A DNA stretch of 33,701 nt from Gordonia sp. ABSL11-1 (GTDB lineage Bacteria > Actinomycetota > Actinomycetes > Mycobacteriales > Mycobacteriaceae): assembly GCF_030315685.1 (NCBI RefSeq), contig NZ_JASXSI010000038.1, positions 1 through 33,701 of the forward strand, written 5' to 3'. The notes beneath the pieces were generated by a model. The model was not told the DNA's origin, made no database searches, and saw nothing but the letters and a program-made list of their open reading frames with translations. Position 1 is the first letter of the stretch. Each line of letters begins with the position of its first letter. Made by a program: the position numbers and the translations under genes. Positions 15,178 to 22,555 of the stretch are shown here, in pieces.

Positions 15178-16890
15178 CTAGGTCGCGGGCTGGGCCGGCA
15201 GGACGTGCTCACCGGTCTTGTCACAGGAGAGTGCCAGCGAACTGATGTACTGCTTCTCCCCGTTCGGTCCGGGTACCGCCGAGGCGATCATGTCCGGACG
15301 TTCGAAGTCGATGCCGGTGACGCAGCAGGTCAGTCGCACGTCGGTCGGGTTGCCGTGCTCGTCGTACATCGGGATGTCGATGCCGTCGTCGGTACGCCGC
15401 AGGTAGTACTTGCCCTTGGTGGCGATGGCGATGATCGGCGGGAGAACCAACGCAAGCCCCAGGGCCACCAACGGCGAGTACGGCTGGATGGCGTCACCGA
15501 AGACGTGGAAGTACACCATGATCGACACGGCACCGGAGACGATCACCGACACGAACCCGACGGGGTTGACGTTGTAGAGCATTCCGCGACGGAACTCGGG
15601 CTGCTTCGGGGAGATCTTCAGCAGGTACTTGTTGATCGCGATGTCGGAGGCGACCGTCACGATCCAGGCGATCGCCAGGTTGGCATAGAAGTTCAGCAAC
15701 TCGTTGAGGAAGCTGAACATGTTGGCCTCCATCAGCACGATCGCGATGGCGACGTTGAAGACCAGGAACACAAGGCGACCCGGGTAGGTCTTGGTGACGC
15801 GGGTGAAGCTGTTCGTCCAGGCCAGCGATCCCGAGTACGCGTTGGTGACGTTGATCTTCACCTGGCTGATCACCACGAGGATGACGGCCAAGGTCAGGGC
15901 CAACCAGTGCGGCATGAACTCTTCGTAGATCGCGAGGAACTGATGGACCGGCTCGTTGGCGACACCGGCCTGTTCGGCGAAGTTCATGATCAGATACACC
16001 GCCAGGAACAAACCCACGACCTGCTTGATCGCGCCGAAGATGACCCAGCCGGGACCGGCGGTCAGTACCGCGGTCCACCACTTGCGGCTGTTCTCCGGGT
16101 TCTTCGGCGGCATGAATCGGAGGTAGTCGATCTGCTCGGCGATCTGGGCGATCAGCGAGAGGCAGACACCGGCGGCCAGCATCGTGCCGGCGAACGAGAC
16201 ACCGTGTCCTGCTTGCCCATCCGTGCCACCGCTGAAGGAGAGGAAGTCGCCGATGGCGTCCGGATGCCTGATCACGAGGTAGAGGAACGGTGCCACCATC
16301 ATCAGCAGCCACAGCGGCGTCGTCCACACCTGCAGCTTGGCGAGGGTGTTCATTCCATAGATGACCAACGGGATGATCAGCACGGACGACAGCAGATAGC
16401 CCAGCCACAACGGGATACTGAGTCCGAGTTTGAGTCCCTGCGCCATGATCGAGCCCTCGAGGGCGAAGAAGATGAAGGTGAACGAGGCGAAGATGACGTT
16501 CGTCAGCACCGACCCGTAGTAACCGAATCCGCTTCCGCGAGTGATCAGGTCGAGGTCGATGTTGAACCGGGCCGCGTAGTACGACAGCGGGTACCCGGTC
16601 AGCATGATCACCACGGCGAAGAACAGGATCCCCCAGAGCGCGTTGCCAGTGCCGTTCGCGATACCGATGTTGGCGCCGATGGCGAAGTCGGCGAGATAGG
16701 CGATGCCGCCGAGGGCGGAGATCGCGACGACTCCCGGACCCCACTTGCGGTAGCTCCGCGGCGCGAACCGCAGTGTGTAGTCCTCGAGCGACTCACGCGC
16801 CGCCGCGGCCTGCGCACCGGTCGCGATGATGCTGTGCTCCGCATTCTCGATATCGCCGACCCCGTCGGCGATACTCGTCTCTTTCGACAT
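15178..16890 (-). CDS. NCS1-family purine/cytosine permease-like transporter
   Basis: 570 residues from the ATG at 16890; GAGGGAG 4-10 bases upstream is a good ribosome-binding site. After a cytosolic N-terminus (ending in the NCS1-like LEDYTLRFAPRSYRKWGP) there are about twelve hydrophobic helices to residue 490, with GYPLSYYAARFNIDLDLITRG and INVTNAYSGSLAW as recognisable family stretches. NCS1 carriers import nucleobases and related compounds with H+ or Na+. The protein is about 80 residues longer than typical family members. The extra C-terminal cytosolic part holds CC, an FERPDM segment and a final SCDKTGEHVLP, which may be a worn-down metal-binding element. Linked to xdhC downstream. 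Confidence 0.8.
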   Translation of the reverse strand: MSKETSIADGVGDIENAEHSIIATGAQAAAARESLEDYTLRFAPRSYRKWGPGVVAISALGGIAYLADFAIGANIGIANGTGNALWGILFFAVVIMLTGYPLSYYAARFNIDLDLITRGSGFGYYGSVLTNVIFASFTFIFFALEGSIMAQGLKLGLSIPLWLGYLLSSVLIIPLVIYGMNTLAKLQVWTTPLWLLMMVAPFLYLVIRHPDAIGDFLSFSGGTDGQAGHGVSFAGTMLAAGVCLSLIAQIAEQIDYLRFMPPKNPENSRKWWTAVLTAGPGWVIFGAIKQVVGLFLAVYLIMNFAEQAGVANEPVHQFLAIYEEFMPHWLALTLAVILVVISQVKINVTNAYSGSLAWTNSFTRVTKTYPGRLVFLVFNVAIAIVLMEANMFSFLNELLNFYANLAIAWIVTVASDIAINKYLLKISPKQPEFRRGMLYNVNPVGFVSVIVSGAVSIMVYFHVFGDAIQPYSPLVALGLALVLPPIIAIATKGKYYLRRTDDGIDIPMYDEHGNPTDVRLTCCVTGIDFERPDMIASAVPGPNGEKQYISSLALSCDKTGEHVLPAQPAT

Positions 16891-16963
16891 GCGTCTCCCT
16901 CGCAAGGTCATCGACCTCTTCGGGGGTGACGAGGCCTTTGATGAAGCTAGGGACGGGTCGTTT

Positions 16964-16977
16964 CGATCACTTGATCG
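16964..16977. promoter_or_regulatory. Inverted repeat upstream of the NCS1 gene
   Basis: CGATCA-CT-TGATCG is a perfect 6-bp inverted repeat with a 2-base centre, 74 bases before the permease start. It has the size of a GntR- or Lrp-type half-site pair; no cognate regulator is adjacent. Confidence 0.35.
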
Positions 16978-17112
16978 GAATGTTTCGGACGTGAAAACTG
17001 CGATGCGACACGGTAAGTGGAGTCCCAAATGTCCGACTTATCGGTGTTGTCGACGATGCCGAGGGTCGGCGGTTGTTGACCGCACCCCCTTCGCCGCCGA
17101 CCGTGCCCGGAT

Positions 17113-17149
17113 TCTCGCCGAGCGGGTCCAGAATCTCGCCGAGCGGGTC
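17113..17149. repeat. Two-unit 21-bp tandem repeat
   Basis: TCTCGCCGAGCGGGTC occurs at 17113 and again at 17134, period 21; the first unit continues with CAGAA. The unit matches the one at 702-721 at 17 of 20 positions. Confidence 0.55.
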
Positions 17150-17164
17150 TCGCTACGCTCGCGC

Positions 17165-17199
17165 GGCTACTCGACCAACAAACTGCTGACCGAGTAGCC
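17165..17199. terminator. Stem-loop downstream of the EchA6-like gene
   Basis: GGCTACTCG (17165-17173) and CGAGTAGCC (17191-17199) form a perfect 9-bp stem with a 17-base loop, about 90 bases downstream of the minus-strand stop. No T-run follows in either direction, so termination is only a guess. It may equally be part of a dispersed repeat, since the preceding GCTACGCTCGCGCGGC looks like common actinobacterial intergenic repeats. Confidence 0.35.
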
Positions 17200-17288
17200 A
17201 CCGACCCGCCAGGCGAGGCGGCGTATCGAGATCACCGCGAAGATCCAGGGCCCGGTCGGCGAGATCCGGGGGCCGGCTCGGCGACGGG

Positions 17289-18020
17289 TCAGCGGCCGGT
17301 GAACCGCGGGACACGCCTCTCCACGCGCGCGGCCCGCCCCTCGGCGAGATCCTCACTCTCCCAGGCACGCATCATCGCGACCAGGCGATCGGCAGCGGGT
17401 TCGTCGCGGGCGCCGTCACCGTTGAGCACCATCTTGTAGTGCTGCAAGGTGAGTGGCGCGAGGTCGGCGATCGTCGCGGCCCAGTGCCGGGCATCATCGA
17501 GGTCACCGATCCGGTTGGCGAAGCCGAGGGTGTGTGCGCGATCGGCCGACAACGTGTCGCAGCCGATCAACATGCCCCGCGCCTGCCCCGAACCGACCAA
17601 CGACACCAATCGACGAATCGTCCATTCGTCCACCGCGACGCCGATCTTGGCCGCGGGGATCCCGGCCAGCGCATCGGGCGCCATGACGCGCAGGTCGGCA
17701 GCCATGGCCAATTGGAGTCCGGCGCCCAGCGCCGAGCCGTTGAGGGCGGCGATCACCGGTACAGGCGTCGTCTCGATCTGCTGCAGGGTCGCGATGAGCC
17801 GGTCGAGGAACGTCCGGTCGTACACCGGGCCGGACAGGTCGGCACCCGCACAGAACACCGCGCCGCGCCCGGTGAGCACGATGGCGCGCGCCTGCGCCTC
17901 CACCGCCGCGGTGAACGCCTCGGAGAGTCCGTTGACCATTCCCTCGTCAAGCGCGTTCCGCTTGTCCGTCCGGTCGAGTTCGACGGTGACGACCGCACCG
18001 TTCGCAGACGAGTGAATCAT
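17289..18020 (-). CDS. EchA6-like enoyl-CoA hydratase/isomerase family protein
   Basis: 243 residues, the same length as M. tuberculosis EchA6, and similar along its length: AIVLTGRGAVFCAGADLSG, NGSALGAGLQLAMAADLRVMAPDA, a WTIRRLVSLVG segment, and a C-terminal RVERRVPRF. The oxyanion-hole parts (CAGADLS at 57-63, NGSALGAG at 94-101) are kept. The two glutamates that catalyse hydration in crotonases are not: the first falls in IPAAKIG (Ala) and the second in SGQARGML (Gly). EchA6 also lacks them and is reported to bind acyl-CoA for mycolate synthesis rather than hydrate it. A similar non-catalytic role is inferred. It is divergent from the flavin oxidoreductase, with only 18 bases between start codons. 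Confidence 0.78.
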   Translation of the reverse strand: MIHSSANGAVVTVELDRTDKRNALDEGMVNGLSEAFTAAVEAQARAIVLTGRGAVFCAGADLSGPVYDRTFLDRLIATLQQIETTPVPVIAALNGSALGAGLQLAMAADLRVMAPDALAGIPAAKIGVAVDEWTIRRLVSLVGSGQARGMLIGCDTLSADRAHTLGFANRIGDLDDARHWAATIADLAPLTLQHYKMVLNGDGARDEPAADRLVAMMRAWESEDLAEGRAARVERRVPRFTGR

Positions 18021-18038
18021 GTGCCGAAGCCTACCCAG

Positions 18039-19217
18039 ATGACAGACTGGGGCACTGTGGCCGCCCGAGATCCCGACCCGAGAACGAACGACCCCGAGGT
18101 CGACGCCGACTGCGACGTCCTCGTCATCGGCGGTGGTCAGGCCGGATTGTCGGCGGCCTACTTCCTGCATCGGTTCGGCCTCGACGACCGCTACCAGCTC
18201 CTCGACCACGCACCCGGCCCCGGCGGCGCGTGGCAGTTCCGCTGGCCGACGCTCACCCTCGCGTCGGCGAACAGGGTGCACGACCTGCCCGGGTACGGCC
18301 TGATCGAGGCGCTCGGCCGGGACTGCGACACGTTCCCCGCGGCGACGGCGGTCCCCGAGTACTTCGGTAAGTACGAGGAGAAATTCGACCTTCGTGTGCG
18401 GCGTCCGGTGAACGTGCGCACGATCGAGTACACCGACGACGGTTTCGTCGCGACACTCGGCGACGGTCGCGACATCACCTCGCGCACCATCATCAACGCC
18501 ACCGGTACGTGGGAGCGCCCGTTCATCCCGCACATCCCCGGCATCACCGACTTTCGGGGACGACAGCTCCACACCCACGACTACGTGGGTCCCACCGAGT
18601 TCGCCGGGCAGCGCGTGCTGGTGGTCGGCGCCGGCATCTCGGCGGTGCAGCTGCTCATCGAGATCGCCCGCGAGGCACCGGGTGTCGAGACCTTCTGGTG
18701 TTCGCGGACCGAACCTGTCTTCGACTCGACACCATTCGATCCGGAGAAGGGTCGTCGGGCGGTCGCCCGGGTCGAGGAACGGGTGCGCGCCGGCCTGCCG
18801 CCCACCTCGGTCGTCTCGGTGACCGGCCTCGCTCTCACGCCGACGATCGCGGCCGCCCGCGACGACGGCATTCTCGCGTGGCGTCCGATGTTCACCCGCA
18901 TCACCGAGACCGGGGTGTGCTGGGACTGCGGGCTCCCCGCCGGCCCACTCGCCGACGACGCCGGCGCGGGCACCGACCACCTCGACGTCGACGTCATCTT
19001 CTGGAACACCGGATTCCGCAGCTCACTCGATCACCTCTCCCGCCTACGGCTACGCACGCCCGGTGGCGGCATCACCATGACCGGGCGCCTGGCCACAACC
19101 GTGGCGCAGGACCCACGCATCCAGCTCCTGGGATACGGGCCGTCGGCGTCGACGATCGGAGCCAATCGGGCGGGGCGCGAGGCCGCCCGCAACGTCGCCG
19201 AACTCCTCTCCATGTAA
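18039..19217 (+). CDS. FAD-dependent NAD(P)-binding oxidoreductase (flavin monooxygenase-like)
   Basis: 392 residues from the ATG at 18039; a GTG at 18057 is an alternative. The first dinucleotide fold is VLVIGGGQAGLSAAYFL (28-44), and the second is VLVVGAGISAVQL (about 187-199). GGAWQFRWPTLTLASA and the ATGTWERPFIPHIPG segment fit the pyridine-nucleotide-disulfide/flavin-containing monooxygenase branch. It has the normal length for single-domain actinobacterial members. The substrate is unknown. The gene is divergent from the EchA6-like gene with 18 bases between starts, so each promoter must lie close to or inside the other gene. Confidence 0.8.
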   Translation: MTDWGTVAARDPDPRTNDPEVDADCDVLVIGGGQAGLSAAYFLHRFGLDDRYQLLDHAPGPGGAWQFRWPTLTLASANRVHDLPGYGLIEALGRDCDTFPAATAVPEYFGKYEEKFDLRVRRPVNVRTIEYTDDGFVATLGDGRDITSRTIINATGTWERPFIPHIPGITDFRGRQLHTHDYVGPTEFAGQRVLVVGAGISAVQLLIEIAREAPGVETFWCSRTEPVFDSTPFDPEKGRRAVARVEERVRAGLPPTSVVSVTGLALTPTIAAARDDGILAWRPMFTRITETGVCWDCGLPAGPLADDAGAGTDHLDVDVIFWNTGFRSSLDHLSRLRLRTPGGGITMTGRLATTVAQDPRIQLLGYGPSASTIGANRAGREAARNVAELLSM

Positions 19218-19233
19218 CGATTCGCGCTCACAG

Positions 19234-19262
19234 TTGACAAAGTGTTGTGTTTTCACAACACT
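19234..19262 (+). promoter_or_regulatory. Promoter and operator of the XRE-ABC operon
   Basis: TTGACA at 19234-19239 is followed after exactly 17 bases by AACACT at 19257-19262, and 7 bases later by the GTG at 19270. This spacing predicts a leaderless transcript. AGTGTTGTG (19241-19249) and CACAACACT (19254-19262) are perfect 9-bp inverted repeats with a TTTT centre, filling the spacer and covering the -10 box. A repressor bound there would block the polymerase. The product of the first gene is the obvious candidate. Confidence 0.7.
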
Positions 19263-19269
19263 CAATCGG

Positions 19270-19569
19270 GTGAGCCCTGTTCGGAGGGGCGAGAAGCTCC
19301 CGATCTTCAACCGCATCGGCGTGCTGCGCGCCGAGCGGAAGATGTCGAGGGCGCGGCTCGCCGAGCTGGTCGGCATCAACGTCCAATCGGTCGGTGCCCT
19401 GGAACGCGGCGACAACTACCCCAGCCTCGATCTCGCGTTCCGCATCTGCGCGGTCTTCGATCTCCCGGTCGAGGCGGTGTTCAGCCGTCACGAGTTCACC
19501 GCGATGTCGGTCGAGCTGTACCACCGGACCGCCGACCACCGACAACCTGACCGCGGAGGTGCACGATGA
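19270..19569 (+). CDS. XRE-family helix-turn-helix regulator
   Basis: 99 residues from the GTG at 19270; an ATG-like start further up would lie inside the promoter. The helix-turn-helix is complete: NRIGVLRAERKMSRARLAELV, then INVQSVGALERGDNYPSL, then AFRICAVFDLPVEAVFS, the layout of the short one-domain XRE repressors that often precede small membrane proteins. It overlaps the next gene by four bases (ATGA) and heads a four-gene operon ending in an ABC exporter. Autorepression through the palindrome at 19241-19262 is likely but inferred. Confidence 0.85.
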   Translation: MSPVRRGEKLPIFNRIGVLRAERKMSRARLAELVGINVQSVGALERGDNYPSLDLAFRICAVFDLPVEAVFSRHEFTAMSVELYHRTADHRQPDRGGAR

Positions 19570-20216
19570 GAGATCCCCACTCGGCCATCCCGGAGGAGGC
19601 GACGCCGGCGTTGTGGCGCCGCTACGACAACTGGCGGGCCGAACGCCATCTGCGTTTCAACGAGAAGCACGCCGGCCGATTGCGCTCCTGGCGGAACCGT
19701 CGCGGTGCGCGGCGGCTGGTGCGCATCCAGGTCGCCTCGCTTGCTGTCGCCCTGATCGGTGCTGGAATGGCCTTCGGCACACCGTGGTTCGTCGTACCGT
19801 TCATCCTCGGCCTGGTCGGCTCCCTTGCAGTCCAGTACGCGCTGCGCGTCGTCACCGGCTCCGTTGCCGACACCCCGGTTCCGGCGCTCGACGAAATTCA
19901 GCTCGCGCAACGCAATTCGGCACGATCGATCGGATTCTTCGCGCTGTACACACTCATGTTCATCCCGTACGCGATCCTGATGATCCTGGGATCGCGCGAC
20001 AGCGTGAGCGGCGACCTCGTCTCTGGCACCGGGATCCTGCAGATCACCCTGGTGGTCGCCGCCGTGGTCCTGCCGACGATGCTCACGGCGTGGTGGATGA
20101 ACGATCCCGATCCCGAAGACCTGATCGGCGCAGAGCCACCGACACCGGAGACAGACCGTACCGCGACCGCTGGTACGGAGACAGAACCCACCGATACAGG
20201 ACGGAGTCACCGATGA
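19566..20216 (+). CDS. Membrane protein of unknown function
   Basis: 216 residues. A charged N-terminus (RRYDNWRAERHLRF) is followed by two close hydrophobic helices (about 55-95) and, after an acidic link, two more (about 120-137 and 155-175). The C-terminus is acidic and Thr/Pro-rich. No family was recognised. It overlaps the XRE gene and the ABC ATPase gene by four bases each, so it is made together with them and may be an accessory part of the exporter or a sensor for the regulator. Confidence 0.75.
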   Translation: MRDPHSAIPEEATPALWRRYDNWRAERHLRFNEKHAGRLRSWRNRRGARRLVRIQVASLAVALIGAGMAFGTPWFVVPFILGLVGSLAVQYALRVVTGSVADTPVPALDEIQLAQRNSARSIGFFALYTLMFIPYAILMILGSRDSVSGDLVSGTGILQITLVVAAVVLPTMLTAWWMNDPDPEDLIGAEPPTPETDRTATAGTETEPTDTGRSHR

Positions 20217-21118
20217 ACGACCCGTTGATCGTCGACGGATTGCACAAGAGATACGGCGATCTGATAGCGCTGCAGGACATGACGTTCCAGGTCGCACCCG
20301 GCGAGCTGTTCGGGTTCGTCGGAAGCAATGGGGCCGGCAAGTCGACGACGATGCGGATCGTCCTCGGCGTCCTCGCCGCGGATGCCGGGCGGGTCGCGCT
20401 CGGAGATCGTCCGATCGATCTGCAGACCCGACGCAACATCGGCTACATGCCCGAGGAACGTGGCCTGTACCCGAAGATGAAGGTGGGCGAACAGCTGATC
20501 TTCCTCGCTCGGCTGCACGGCATGTCGTCGGAGGCGGCTCGGGACAGCATGCAACGGTGGACGACCCGACTCGGTGTGGACCATCGCATCGACGACGACG
20601 TCGCCGATCTCAGCCTCGGCAACCAGCAGCGCGTCCAGCTCGCGGCCGCGCTGATCCATGATCCGCAGGTGCTCGTCCTCGACGAGCCGTTCTCCGGCCT
20701 CGACCCGGTCGCCGTCGACGTGATGAGTGATGTGCTGAAAGAAAAGGCGGCCGAGGGCATCCCCGTCGTGTTCTCGTCGCATCAGCTGGATCTGGTGCAG
20801 CGCCTGTGTGACCGCGTCGGGATCGTCGCGCGGGGACAGATGCGCGCGCTCGGACGCGTCGACGACCTCCGGGCGCGCGAGGGCGTCACCCTCGAGGTCG
20901 TCGGTCCCCCGACCCACACGCGCTGGGCCGACGGCCTTCCCGGGATCGTGTCGGCGGATTACGCCGTCGACTCGGACCTGACCACGCTGCGGATCGACCC
21001 CGCCACCGCCGACGACCAGACCATCCTCGCGGCGGCGATGCGATCCGGCCCGGTGCACCGCTTCGCCACGTCGACACCGTCCCTGACCGAACTGTTCCGA
21101 GAGGTGGTCTCCGCATGA
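20213..21118 (+). CDS. ABC transporter ATP-binding protein (NatA-like)
   Basis: 301 residues. Walker A is GSNGAGKST (37-45), the Q-loop region is YMPEERGLYPKM, the signature is LSLGNQQRVQLA, and Walker B is VLVLDEPFSGLDP, followed by the SSHQ switch His. The MPEERGLYP stretch and a C-terminal domain of about 85 residues are typical of NatA/YhaQ-type subunits that drive ABC-2 type exporters. The signature begins LSLGN instead of LSGGQ, which is common in this branch. It overlaps both neighbours by four bases and pairs with the permease that follows. The exported compound is unknown; Na+, a peptide or a drug are typical for relatives. Confidence 0.88.
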   Translation: MNDPLIVDGLHKRYGDLIALQDMTFQVAPGELFGFVGSNGAGKSTTMRIVLGVLAADAGRVALGDRPIDLQTRRNIGYMPEERGLYPKMKVGEQLIFLARLHGMSSEAARDSMQRWTTRLGVDHRIDDDVADLSLGNQQRVQLAAALIHDPQVLVLDEPFSGLDPVAVDVMSDVLKEKAAEGIPVVFSSHQLDLVQRLCDRVGIVARGQMRALGRVDDLRAREGVTLEVVGPPTHTRWADGLPGIVSADYAVDSDLTTLRIDPATADDQTILAAAMRSGPVHRFATSTPSLTELFREVVSA

Positions 21119-22344
21119 GCTCCCCGAACCCGACACCCCGCATGCCATCCGATCACGCGGCGGGTGCCGGTGCCGCCCAAGCGATCTGGCTGATCGCCGA
21201 ACGTGAGATCGTCACCCGCGCGAAGACCCGCTCCTTCCTCATCAGTACCGGCCTGCTGATGGTGGTGATCATCGTCGGCGCCGTCGTCTGGTCGGCGTTC
21301 AGCGGCGGCGACGACGCCGATCGGGTCGGCGTCGTCGGACAGGACGCGACCCTCTCGTCGACGATCGAGGAGTTCGGCTCGGCCACGGGCACGTCGGTCG
21401 ACGTGGTCACGGTGGCGTCGGCCGACGAGGCGCGCAGCAAGGTCGCCGACGGCGACCTCGACGCCGCTCTGGTCGCGGGATCGTCGACCGGACAGTTCGT
21501 CGCCATCTCGAAGAGCGGATTGAACCCCACGCTCGACGGGATCCTGCGGTCCTCGGTCGAGCAGGTCGGGTTGAGCCGTGCCCTGGCCGAGCGTGGAGTC
21601 GACGCCGCCTCGCTCCCGCGCGCAACGATCACCGTCGAACAGACGACGCCGGACAAACCCGATGAGGGACAACGCATCGTCATCGCACTCGTCGGCACCA
21701 TCCTGCTGATCACTGCGATCATGATGGGCGGCTCGATGGTCGCCGTCGGTGTCGTCGAGGAGAAGACCTCGCGCGTGGTCGAATTGCTGTTGGCCACCAT
21801 CAAACCGCTTCATCTGCTGTGGGGCAAGATCATCGGCATCGGCGCGATCGCCATGGCCCAGGTGCTGCTGCTGGGTGCCACGGCGCTGATCGCGGGAAAG
21901 ATCACCGGTCTGTTGACCGTCCAGGGGACGGCGATCGGGATGTTCGCCGCGGTGATCGCGTGGTTCATCCTCGGGTTCCTGTTCTTCGCCACGTTGTACG
22001 CGGCAACGGGGGCGCTGGTGTCCCGGCAGGAGGAACTCAACGCGAGCTCCGCGCCGCTCACCATCCTGGCGATGGCCGTCATGTACTCGGGTATCTTCGG
22101 TATCCAGGCTCTCGACTCCACTCTCATCCAGGTGCTGACCTGGATTCCGCCGTTCAGCGCCGCGCTGATGCCGATCCGGATCGCCACCGGCGACACCTCG
22201 ACCGTTCAGGTGATCGTCACGTTCGTGCTGATGATCCTGGCGTGCGCGGCCGCCACCTGGTTCGCCTCGCGGATCTACCAGCGGTCCATCCTGCGCACCG
22301 GGACCCGGATCAAATGGGGTGAGGCGCTGTCCCTGGCGCGGTGA
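21115..22344 (+). CDS. ABC-2 type exporter permease (NatB-like)
   Basis: 409 residues. One helix near residues 38-56 (ISTGLLMVVIIVGAVVW) is followed by a large extracytoplasmic domain of about 130 residues (DDADRVGVVGQDATL to TPDKPDEG), then five or six helices from residue 185. The VVEEKTSRVVELLLATIKPLHLLWGKI stretch is the characteristic cytosolic loop of NatB/YhaP permeases. It starts within the ATPase stop (ATGA) and closes the XRE operon. The direction is export by family. The last 35 bases overlap the antisense enoyl-CoA hydratase scrap. Confidence 0.85.
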   Translation: MSSPNPTPRMPSDHAAGAGAAQAIWLIAEREIVTRAKTRSFLISTGLLMVVIIVGAVVWSAFSGGDDADRVGVVGQDATLSSTIEEFGSATGTSVDVVTVASADEARSKVADGDLDAALVAGSSTGQFVAISKSGLNPTLDGILRSSVEQVGLSRALAERGVDAASLPRATITVEQTTPDKPDEGQRIVIALVGTILLITAIMMGGSMVAVGVVEEKTSRVVELLLATIKPLHLLWGKIIGIGAIAMAQVLLLGATALIAGKITGLLTVQGTAIGMFAAVIAWFILGFLFFATLYAATGALVSRQEELNASSAPLTILAMAVMYSGIFGIQALDSTLIQVLTWIPPFSAALMPIRIATGDTSTVQVIVTFVLMILACAAATWFASRIYQRSILRTGTRIKWGEALSLAR

Positions 22345-22543
22345 CCTCAGAGTCGTGGACATCGGCGACTTCATCGGCGAGTCCCCACGCCACGGCGGAG
22401 TCCGCCCCGATAGCGGCACCGGACACCGCCAGATGAAAGGCCCGCCACCGTCCGATACGCCCGGGCAGGGAATCAGTCCCCGCGGCGCCGAGGATGTTCG
22501 CGGCAAACGGTTCGGCAGAGGCGATCACGACGTCGGCCTGACC
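22310..22543 (-). pseudogene. Enoyl-CoA hydratase-like fragment
   Basis: Directly after the photolyase stop, and in the same frame, the minus strand reads ADVVIASAEPF, then GRIGRWRAFHLAVSGAAIGA and DSAVAWGLADEVAD, ending at a stop at 22310. This resembles the middle of crotonase-fold proteins (A-D-x-V-x-A-S before the active site, then IG-WRA-L-SG and A-AWGLVDEV). No start codon or N-terminal half is present, and the active-site helix is shortened. It is best seen as a remnant. An unrelated short peptide cannot be excluded. Confidence 0.45.
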
Positions 22544-22555
22544 ACACGGACACGG

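Larger units (their letters stand above)
16891..17288. other. Intergenic region with promoter-side palindrome and repeats
   Basis: This 398-base gap between two minus-strand genes shows no convincing coding region. It must hold the NCS1 promoter. It contains the perfect inverted repeat CGATCA/TGATCG, a two-unit 21-bp repeat, a 9-bp stem-loop, and further degenerate CTCGCCGA-type runs up to 17285. Confidence 0.6.

Noticed and set aside
15172..16929. A 585-residue plus-strand reading frame opposite the NCS1 gene
   Set aside because: His/Arg/Asp-rich with no domain; the minus strand carries an unmistakable transporter.
17289..18980. A 563-residue minus frame that would extend the EchA6-like protein
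   Set aside because: The extra 320 residues are antisense to the flavin oxidoreductase; the ATG at 18020 gives the exact family length.
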